IMG/VR virus record: IMGVR_UViG_3300046007_008174
Span: 1-37,670 of that record
Strand: one strand, 5' to 3'
Length of the DNA: 37,670 nucleotides
DNA from: a virus
In this document: positions 23,566-32,300 of the stretch, one piece after another
Layout of the letters: each line of letters starts with the position of its first letter
How positions within the stretch are numbered: the first letter of the stretch is position 1
Made by a program: the position numbers and the translations under genes
The notes under the pieces: model-generated
The model's database searches: none
What the model was told of the DNA's origin: nothing
Seen by the model: only the letters and a program-made list of their open reading frames with translations

Positions 23566-26500
23566 TTACTTTTTTCTTATGGTTTTAATGTATTTTTCTA
23601 TTTCTTTTTTAATTTTTAACCATTCTTGAGCATTTCCTGCATTTTTAGCTTTAATTAAATCTTTTTCCATTTCTTTAAGTTTTAAATCTTTAAAACCAGG
23701 AATTTCCATTTTATTTAATTTATAATTTTGCATTTCATATTGAAGCATTTCATCTTCTTGTTTAGATAATCTTTTAGTTAATTTCTTTTGAAATTCTGGA
23801 GAAGTTGATTCTTCTAAAAATTCAGATTTAACATTTTTTTCCCAATTTTGTTTTCTTGCTTGATTAGCTTTACCCTGTCTTAAATAGTAATTTTTATCAG
23901 CTTTTTCAATAGCTTCTTTATAACCTTCTTCACCAAGTTCTTGATATATGGTTGGTTTTCTAAGTTTACCTTTAGCTATTTCTTCAGCTACATCAATACC
24001 AGCTTTACCTAAATTTTTCTTCATCCAACCCATACCAGCTCCAGCTAAAGCTGCTCCTGCTATTTTGGCTATACCTTCTGGAGTTATAAAATCTTCAATT
24101 ATACTTCCTTGTGATTCAATTGCTTCAGATCTTATATTACCTTGATTATCTAATAAAGGTGTTATTTCCTGATTTCTTCTTAAATTTTCTTGCATTTGAT
24201 AATATGCTTGTTCTTTAGGAGTTAAATTAGCAGGTGTCCAAACTTTATTAATAGCACTAGTATAATCGGCAGAAGTTAATGCATTTTTTACTTCATTAGC
24301 TTTTGTAGATTTAGTGGTTTTACCTTCAATAGCTTTTATTGTAGCTTCTTCTTGTTTTTTAGTAGGAGCTGTTCCATGTATTTCTTTCCACATATTAGCA
24401 GCATACAATCTTTTTTCATTTTTAGGAAGAACTTTATAATCTAGTCCTGTAACAGAAGAAGTATATTTATTTTTACCAGCTTCTAAAGCAGCAGCATATT
24501 CAGCATCCATTAATGATGCTTTATCTATAGTAGGTTGATTAATAACTTGTTGTAAGGATTGACGATATTGATTACCTATAGTTCCTCCAGTAGGCATTTT
24601 TCTTAAACTTCTATACATACCACCATTTTTAAATTCTTTAATCATGCCACCATAAGCAAATGGAGATAAACCTCTATTAACTCTTCTTTGATTAAAGGCT
24701 GCTTTATCAGAAGCAGATAAAGTATTAAAATAACTTTGTTGTATATTTTCAGGAAGAGTATCTACATTTACAGAACCTTCTCTAGCTTTAGCTAAAATAT
24801 TAGCCATTTCTGTTTGATTCTTAAATTGTTGAACACCACCAAATACATCACCAGCAGTACCCATTAAATCTTGAACAATAGCGTTTTGTTGTTGTGCTTT
24901 CCAAGCATCGTAGTTATATTGATTTTCAAGATTTTGTCTATCAATATCTTGATTAGCAACCATTTCTCTCATTCTTAAATCAGCATTTCTAGTTCTTGCT
25001 TCGTTAAGAAGTTGAGTATTAGCATTTTCCTGAGCTTGATATATTTTACCAATTTGTTCAAGTTGATTTAATCTAGCTTTATTTTTAAATGCTTGAGCAG
25101 CAGCTGAAGAACCAAACCCTCTTTGTGCTTGATCCATAGCAGATAATGCTGTTCTATTAGCTTCATTAATGTTAGCTGAGTAATCAACAAGATTAGGATT
25201 ATACATAGATCTTGAAAAGTCTAAACTTCTTATTTTTCCAGGGGCTTTTACTTTACTTAAATTATAAGCTCTTAATGCAGCACTACCTAAACCTGCACTT
25301 ATTTGACCAATAGTTCCTATATTTTTTGAGAAGAAACCTTCTGTTGGAGGAGTAGTAGAAGTTTTAGTTGAAGCAGGACTAGTACTTAATTTAAATTCTT
25401 GATCAGGAGTTAATTGTTGACCAGCTGTTACAGAAGGAACATTATTTGGTTGCATTGTTGTTAAAGGAGGCTGAGTCTTATATAAATCAGTTCTATCTTT
25501 AAAACCAAAAGTAGGATTATCCATTACAAAAGGTACTGTAATATCTTCTGCCACTGGAGTATAATTTAAATTTCCGTTTACAGGTTGAAGACCAAAATTA
25601 GTATTAACATTTGGTTTTAAACTTTTTTGATTTATTGGATCTATTGTTAAATTATTATATGTAGGATTTTTTTGACTTACATCTTCATAATTTCCAAAAA
25701 GCTGTTTACCTTGATTATCTAATCCACCATATTGCATACCAAAAGGATCAGGTAACATGTCTGAATAATTATAATAACTTGATACTTCATCTCTATTATA
25801 AGGTTGTCCGGTTCTAGGATTTATTTTACCTAAAGCTGGACCACCATTAACATAATGAATTAAACCACCATGATAATGTTTCCAACCAGCAGCGTTCTTT
25901 GCAAAGTTTGCACGTTTAACAATAGTAGGAGAATAATCTTCTTTATTAGCCATTACGTGACTAGCAGCTTCTTGTACACCCATACCATGAGATTTAGCCC
26001 AAGCAGTAAATTTACCTTTGTTTTCAGGTTTAATGTGAATACCACCTTTAGCATATTCCATATAGTCTTCTCCTTCTGTAGGAATATAAGTTGTATTAAG
26101 ATCTGTTAATACACCACCTTCTTCCCAAGTAGCTCTAGCATAAGCTCTAAAATATGGATTGTTTTTTAAATTCTTTGCATGACGAGCATAAAAAGCTTCT
26201 TTACCATATTTAGATTTACTTTTTTCTCCCATTTTAGGATCACCAAAATATTTCTTAGTTCCATCTGGTCCAATTACAACATGGGTTTTACCTTTACGTT
26301 CATTTGTTTTTCTAACAGTATAACCTCCACTACCATATTCTTCAAGGTATTCATCTACTTCAGCAGGTGACATATGTGCTTGAAGTCTTGGCATTAATAC
26401 TTCTTTAGGTAATTTACCACCTTCAGCAAACATAGGGTCATTCATTAATTTACCACCAATAGGGTACATATATCCACCCATTTCCATATTAGCAATAATC

Positions 26501-28917
26501 TTTTCCTGAACATATTCAGGTAAAGCTCTAAAACCAGGATTATTTATACCTCCTTCGGCATACATATAACCACCCATAGCTTTTTCTTGAGCTTTAATTT
26601 TACGTTCTTGTTCTAACATTTCTTTAGTAGGTTTCTTTCCAGAACCTTTGTTAGCTCTAATGTTATCCCATAGACCTCTACGAGAGTAGCTACCATCAGC
26701 ACGTTTAACCATACCACCACTAGCCATTTTTAAAGTACGTTTTATTTCTTTCATTGATTTATTGGTTTCTTGATCATCAAAGTAATGATCAAGTTGTTGA
26801 TTTAAAAGATATACAGTATTAGCACTAGCTACGTCTTGAGGGTTATCTTGTAATTTCTTTTCAAGTTTAGCTATCTTAGTAGTAATAGGTTTAGTTATTT
26901 GAGCATATGTTCTGCCATTTTTATACTTTAATCTATCACTAAATATTTTTGTACCTTCTGGAAGGTTAACTTCAATACCACCATTATCATGTGATGGACC
27001 ATCTACTCTACCTACAGTTCCATCAGGAGTTTGAAAAGTTTCTTCAAGTTCTAATTCAGCATTAGGATTCATCATATGTTGGTCTATAATACCACCATAA
27101 GGAAAGTTAAAATTCTTTTGAGTTACATCAACATACGGATTTTCTTGTTTAGGTCCGTATTTAATTCTATCAACAGTTTCTTGTTGTCTTTGTAATTCTT
27201 GTTCATTTGGACCTCCATTTTCATCAAACATACCACCTACCATAGAACCTAAAGCACCTGTTACAGGAGCAGCAGCAAATCCTAATCCAGGAACAACTAA
27301 ATTTAAAGCTAATCCTGCACCAGTACCTACAGCACTACCAACAGTAGCACCTGTACCATGTTGAGGTAATTTTCCTCCGTATTTATATACGGTTTTACTT
27401 AAAGTTCTTTTTTTCATAGTATTATTTATTAAGCCACCATCAGGATACAAAGTAGGTTTCCATTTTTCACCTACTATTTGTTCTGTTTCAGATTGTTTAG
27501 GTCTTGGATACTGATACTTTTGTACTATATTTTTTACTTCAGGACTTTTTTCAAGTACATTTTTTTGTAAATCCAATATATGTTTACCATATAAAGGATT
27601 TTTATCCATATCTAAACCTTCTTTTGGAATTAGAACTCCATAAAAAGCTTTAGATTTAAACTTATGATAATCTTTTTCAGTATTAGGTGTTAATTTACCG
27701 TACCTGTTATATCCTTGTATTATATCTTCTTCTTTAGTTTTACCTCTTTTAGCTGCTAAAGCATCTCCTTCTTTAATAGCATCCATCATGTCTGAATAAG
27801 GACTTTCACCTTTTCCGTATAATGTATGACCTATATTTTCATCTGTAGCCCCAAGGTTTGTTTCAGCTAATCCTTGAGCTATAGCTCTATAAGGATTAAT
27901 GCCTTTTTCAATAGCTGTTCTTGCTAAAGAATCTATAACGTCTTGTCTATAATATCCTGATATTAAATCTCTTGTAGGTTTTATTTTTTTACCTGTAGTA
28001 GCTCTTATTTTTCTAGAGTCTTTAATATAAACACCGGGAATATTAGGAAACATTTCTTTATATTCACCACCATTAGGATATTTTTTTATATTTTCTATTT
28101 TATTTGTATAGAGTTTATTATTTTTTAGATAAGGTAAATAAACATTTCCTTCTTCATCAACATCATTTAATGCTTTGTTTAAAGTAGGATGTAATTTACC
28201 TTTTAATATTTCTCCTGTTTCTGGATTTCTACTAAAACCATGATATAAAAATTCACCATTAGGTCCATCATATTCCCCACCATATAAATCATAATTAAAT
28301 GGTTCAAATTTTTCAGGTTTACCTAAAGATTCCCAATACCCTCTTAAATTATAACTAGGGGATTCACTTTGTAAATTTTCAGGTAAACTTCTTCTCCATC
28401 TATCATAAGCAAAATCTTCACCTGTAGTTCCACCGTTAGCATATTGCATGTTAGGATCAACAACATCTTTTACATCTACACCCTTATTTAAAGTATTAAA
28501 TCCTCTTAAAGATTTATATGCTTTATAATAATCAGTTCCAAGTTTTGCTCCTTTAACCATTCTACCATATGGAATAGCTCCTAAAGCTGCTTCCGTTAAT
28601 TGATTATTTCTTTCTCTAGGTGTTTGTGCATTATAAGCATCATATAAATCAATTGCAGATCCAGCTAATCCAAAACCATAATTTATTGGAAAAGGAGTTA
28701 CTAAAGAAGCTGCTGCTAATGTTGATTCTAAATTATCTTTAAAAGATGGTCTATCGTTAGAATAATTAGAAGGAAGATTTACATTTGATTTTGTATTATC
28801 AGAAGGTAAACTTGGATCTAAATCTCCAGGAAATTTACGTTTAGATACAGCTTTAGGTAAAGATTTTTTACCTGCTGTTTTACCACCTTTAGGATATTTA
28901 GATAACTTTCTTTTCAT
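23566..28917 (-). CDS. Large Gly-Gly-motif virion protein with lysozyme-like domain (1783 aa)
   Basis: Probably an inner-virion or cargo protein. Some two dozen copies of an aromatic/acidic-x-GG pattern (YPNGG, YPDGG, AEGG, YAKGG, FAYGG) are scattered from residue 9 to about 1445. Residues about 315-430 look like a lysozyme-fold glycan-cleaving domain: AIAQGLAETNLG with candidate catalytic E352, and a YNRYGK segment near 401. A segment with GPSHDNGGIEVNLPEG follows further on. At about 863-933 is a YFGDPKM...FYARH domain, and at about 958-1010 a basic GKFTAWAKSHGM...RANFAKNA segment; I recall both from other phage virion proteins. Residue 501 begins MKKRTLSKTVYKYGG, echoing the N-terminus MKRKLSKYPKGG. 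It overlaps the upstream gene by four bases and is followed by a terminator. The C-terminus is a Lys/Glu-rich coiled coil. The cell-wall role at entry is inferred. Confidence 0.85.
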   Translation of the reverse strand: MKRKLSKYPKGGKTAGKKSLPKAVSKRKFPGDLDPSLPSDNTKSNVNLPSNYSNDRPSFKDNLESTLAAASLVTPFPINYGFGLAGSAIDLYDAYNAQTPRERNNQLTEAALGAIPYGRMVKGAKLGTDYYKAYKSLRGFNTLNKGVDVKDVVDPNMQYANGGTTGEDFAYDRWRRSLPENLQSESPSYNLRGYWESLGKPEKFEPFNYDLYGGEYDGPNGEFLYHGFSRNPETGEILKGKLHPTLNKALNDVDEEGNVYLPYLKNNKLYTNKIENIKKYPNGGEYKEMFPNIPGVYIKDSRKIRATTGKKIKPTRDLISGYYRQDVIDSLARTAIEKGINPYRAIAQGLAETNLGATDENIGHTLYGKGESPYSDMMDAIKEGDALAAKRGKTKEEDIIQGYNRYGKLTPNTEKDYHKFKSKAFYGVLIPKEGLDMDKNPLYGKHILDLQKNVLEKSPEVKNIVQKYQYPRPKQSETEQIVGEKWKPTLYPDGGLINNTMKKRTLSKTVYKYGGKLPQHGTGATVGSAVGTGAGLALNLVVPGLGFAAAPVTGALGSMVGGMFDENGGPNEQELQRQQETVDRIKYGPKQENPYVDVTQKNFNFPYGGIIDQHMMNPNAELELEETFQTPDGTVGRVDGPSHDNGGIEVNLPEGTKIFSDRLKYKNGRTYAQITKPITTKIAKLEKKLQDNPQDVASANTVYLLNQQLDHYFDDQETNKSMKEIKRTLKMASGGMVKRADGSYSRRGLWDNIRANKGSGKKPTKEMLEQERKIKAQEKAMGGYMYAEGGINNPGFRALPEYVQEKIIANMEMGGYMYPIGGKLMNDPMFAEGGKLPKEVLMPRLQAHMSPAEVDEYLEEYGSGGYTVRKTNERKGKTHVVIGPDGTKKYFGDPKMGEKSKSKYGKEAFYARHAKNLKNNPYFRAYARATWEEGGVLTDLNTTYIPTEGEDYMEYAKGGIHIKPENKGKFTAWAKSHGMGVQEAASHVMANKEDYSPTIVKRANFAKNAAGWKHYHGGLIHYVNGGPALGKINPRTGQPYNRDEVSSYYNYSDMLPDPFGMQYGGLDNQGKQLFGNYEDVSQKNPTYNNLTIDPINQKSLKPNVNTNFGLQPVNGNLNYTPVAEDITVPFVMDNPTFGFKDRTDLYKTQPPLTTMQPNNVPSVTAGQQLTPDQEFKLSTSPASTKTSTTPPTEGFFSKNIGTIGQISAGLGSAALRAYNLSKVKAPGKIRSLDFSRSMYNPNLVDYSANINEANRTALSAMDQAQRGFGSSAAAQAFKNKARLNQLEQIGKIYQAQENANTQLLNEARTRNADLRMREMVANQDIDRQNLENQYNYDAWKAQQQNAIVQDLMGTAGDVFGGVQQFKNQTEMANILAKAREGSVNVDTLPENIQQSYFNTLSASDKAAFNQRRVNRGLSPFAYGGMIKEFKNGGMYRSLRKMPTGGTIGNQYRQSLQQVINQPTIDKASLMDAEYAAALEAGKNKYTSSVTGLDYKVLPKNEKRLYAANMWKEIHGTAPTKKQEEATIKAIEGKTTKSTKANEVKNALTSADYTSAINKVWTPANLTPKEQAYYQMQENLRRNQEITPLLDNQGNIRSEAIESQGSIIEDFITPEGIAKIAGAALAGAGMGWMKKNLGKAGIDVAEEIAKGKLRKPTIYQELGEEGYKEAIEKADKNYYLRQGKANQARKQNWEKNVKSEFLEESTSPEFQKKLTKRLSKQEDEMLQYEMQNYKLNKMEIPGFKDLKLKEMEKDLIKAKNAGNAQEWLKIKKEIEKYIKTIRKK

Positions 28918-29324
28918 TTAAGATACTTGAGCTTATATAAAGCAGAATATATTTCCCTTTGAACATTGTCCAATTCATTTTGAATCCAAGTTTCAGGAAA
29001 CATACTATAGCTATTCTCTACAAATTTAACGAAATCTTCTAAATAAGCCACAATGTTATTGTACTCTGAAGCCGGTATTTGAATTTTAAGTAAACCGTGT
29101 TTACCTTGATAACCTTCTATAATTGAGTCGGTTAAATCAAGAATGTCATCATACAAGTCGTTTAAAACTTTATGTTCCCATCCAGATCCTAGTTGTCCAG
29201 GAGATGTTGGGTGAAGATGTCTTGTGTGAAGGATGTCTCTTAGTTGAAACATTTTACCAAAAAATTCAGCAGGATTAGCTTTTGCTTTTGGTTCTGATTT
29301 TTTAATTCTATCTGCTAGTGCCAT
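28914..29324 (-). CDS. Dps/ferritin-like small protein, DUF5856 type (136 aa)
   Basis: A helical protein resembling the phage family DUF5856, which I recall as related to Dps four-helix proteins. The first helix holds FFGKMFQLRDILHTRHLHPTS. After a short loop comes WEHKVLNDLYDDILDLTDSI and then IEGYQGKHG. In Dps the equivalent segments carry the His, Asp and Glu of the iron site; here H, D and E residues occur at similar places, but a complete site cannot be confirmed by eye. It sits between two very large virion genes, overlapping the upstream gene by one base and the downstream gene by four, so it is probably made with the virion proteins. It could be a packaged DNA-binding or structural protein. 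No enzyme activity is claimed. Confidence 0.7.
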   Translation of the reverse strand: MALADRIKKSEPKAKANPAEFFGKMFQLRDILHTRHLHPTSPGQLGSGWEHKVLNDLYDDILDLTDSIIEGYQGKHGLLKIQIPASEYNNIVAYLEDFVKFVENSYSMFPETWIQNELDNVQREIYSALYKLKYLK

Positions 29325-32300
29325 TATCTATAATTTTTAAATATTGTTGGAGATGTTTTCATTAATGCAAATCTTTTTGGAATAAATACATTTACTGTAT
29401 AAAATCCTAAAGTTGGAGGAGTATTTAAAAATACTATCTCTGAACTAACCGTTAAGTTACTTATTGATTTTACTACAAAGTAAGAATTATTCATTTTATA
29501 TACATAGTTTCTTGAAAGACCAATTTGATTAATTACACCTACGTTACCTGCTACACTTAGTAACTGAACATTAACTGTAAGTACTTCAAAATTATCAATT
29601 TGTTTTTTCAATCTTGTTGCATACCAATAATCAGTAAACTTTTTAAGTTTAGACCAATGTTTGTTGTTATCTATATTTAGAGTATTCAAATCATATTCCC
29701 ATACACTGCTGTAAGTTAATAATTGATCATCTTGATTAGCTGTATAATCTCTAAAATCATTAAAGTTCCAAATACCTTCAGCATTACGGGTATTAGAAAG
29801 GGGTACAAGATTTGTAGAAGCTTTAGAAATTTGGTATGAGTCATAAACAAAGTAAGAATCAAAAGTTTCATCGTAAATAGGTACAGAAGCAGGAACTACT
29901 TGACCAGCAGATATTTTTGCAAAGTTTTTATCATCTACTGTTGTTTGAACAGAAGCTAATCTTGTTTTTTCATTGATAGTAAACAATGGTTCTGTTTCAA
30001 AACTAATAGGATCTGTATCATAAAAGAATGGAGATTCAATTATGTTATGTTTATAAATATCACCATTAGATGAATACAATGCTTGTTCCTGAGTAGTAAA
30101 TAATTTAGGTTCATAATCATGCCAACTAACCCAACCTTTAACTTCTGGATAATAGCTAATTGTAAATGATTCAGATTTAAAATCTTCAGGATAATCATCT
30201 AAATCAATAGGAACATACCAATATCCTGTAGTGCCTATTTGTATTCCGTTTTCCGGAGGAGTACCTTCACCTACATTATAATATATACCTAAAGTATTAT
30301 TGTAAGTAATTAAAGTAACACCATCTACATAATTATCAATAAGATTAGTACCAAATATACCTTGATAAAAAGCATTAGTATCAATATAACTATAATCTTT
30401 TTTTCTAAGAATATATCTTAAAAATTTAGGATCATATCCTGCTACTATACCTAATCCTTGTTTATAAACAGTACTTCTAATATCATATTCTGGTAACGGT
30501 TCATTGGTCCAGTCAGTTCCTTCTACAGGATTAACACCTACACTAGTTTGTTTTGCTCTCCACAAATTACCGTTATATTTAACAATATCATATTGGTTGT
30601 AAGTTGTGATACTATCCCATTCAGGTACAAAATTGTAGTTAAGATTATTAAGTTGTTTAGGTAATTTAAAAGGAAGATGATCTTTAAAGAATCTTTCAAA
30701 ACCTTCTTTACTTATTTCATGTAATTCTTCCCCGGTAAAAGCATAAACATTACCTAAGTTAGGGTCAGCATATAATAATCCATAAGGAGTAACTGTTGTA
30801 TTGAATCTTCCAATAGTTCCACCATATTGTCCTGATACTACAGATTTAGGTTTAGCAAGGAAAATATCACCTGCACCAATATAAGCTTCAGCATTTCCTA
30901 CGTCTAATTGTTCCCTTCCAACAGTATACATAATACCGTTTTCAAGTTGAATAATTAACCTATTTACATAGTTATCAAGGTTTTCAATTTTACCTAATTC
31001 CATACCTACATCTATAACATTACCTGCTTGATAGATTAAGTAGTTATCAGAATCTAGTTCAGGATTGTTTTTAGCTGAACGTATAATTCTATTTGTAAAT
31101 AATATTTCATAAGTATTAATATCAAACGTACCTATTAAAGGTTGTTTAATATCATTAATTGAAGAATAATCTATGTTATATCCGTAATAGTTATTATTAT
31201 CAGGAGCTTGAGCTAACATATTATTTGCCGTAGTATACGGAAAAAATGTTTCATTGGCATTTGGTCCTGTATGTCTTAGCTGAGTATTAGAAGTAGATTG
31301 ACAGATGTAGTAATTTAATCCTCTAAGAATAGCTAAAGTTCTATTTTTACCTGCATTTTCTGCTATAGCTGAAAAATCACAAATAGTTCTTTCACCATAC
31401 CAACCAGTAAATGTATCTCCACCAAAAGTATCTTCCTGATCGTAAAGAGTAAAATATACTGTTGTAGTTGCAGTAGCAGGATTACTTATCTGAATAGATG
31501 TAGGATTTACAATACTAACAATAGTTCCAGAAGGAATACCTACACCAAATACTTGCATACCTGGTTTTACTCCTTTAATAGAACTTACATTAGAAATTAT
31601 ATCTGATCCAAATTGTATTCCTCCTAATATTTTAGCTGCTCCATAAGATTGTCCTGTATAACCTAATATTTGATTTTCAAATCCTACAAATAAATCTTCT
31701 TTGTAAGCACATATATTAGATAAATATGGAGAAGCATAACCTGTACCGTATACAGCTCCATTAGCAGGTGGATTTTCTAAATTAACTATAAATAAATCTT
31801 GTCCTTGAGTATTACCGTTTCTAGCAGAAGGTATATTATAGTTAAGTAGTTTATTTGTAAACTGAGTTAATATACCTTTAGTAAAGTTTTTAGTTAATAT
31901 ATTACCTGAAAAACCTAAACCAGCTGCTGATTGATTATTTTCAATATAATTTTTAACATCTAGTTTTCTAATTAAATTATAAGTAGGATTTATTATCTGT
32001 GATTCATTTATCCTATCTATACCGTAGAAATTTATATCTGGTACAAATGTAAAACCATAACTAAAATTTTGAGGTGTACCTACAACATAAGAGCTACCTT
32101 CTGCATAAGACAAATCATATCTACTTTTAATTCTAAATAAGTTTTTAATATAAGCAGCACTATTTACAGACACATTTTGACTCATTAAATCAAATGGTCT
32201 AATTACAGCATAACCAGATGTAAGAGTAAAAAGTGTTTTTGCAGTATTAGCATATTCATAATTAGGAGTATTTGGAGAACCTGAATAAGGAAAGTTTATA

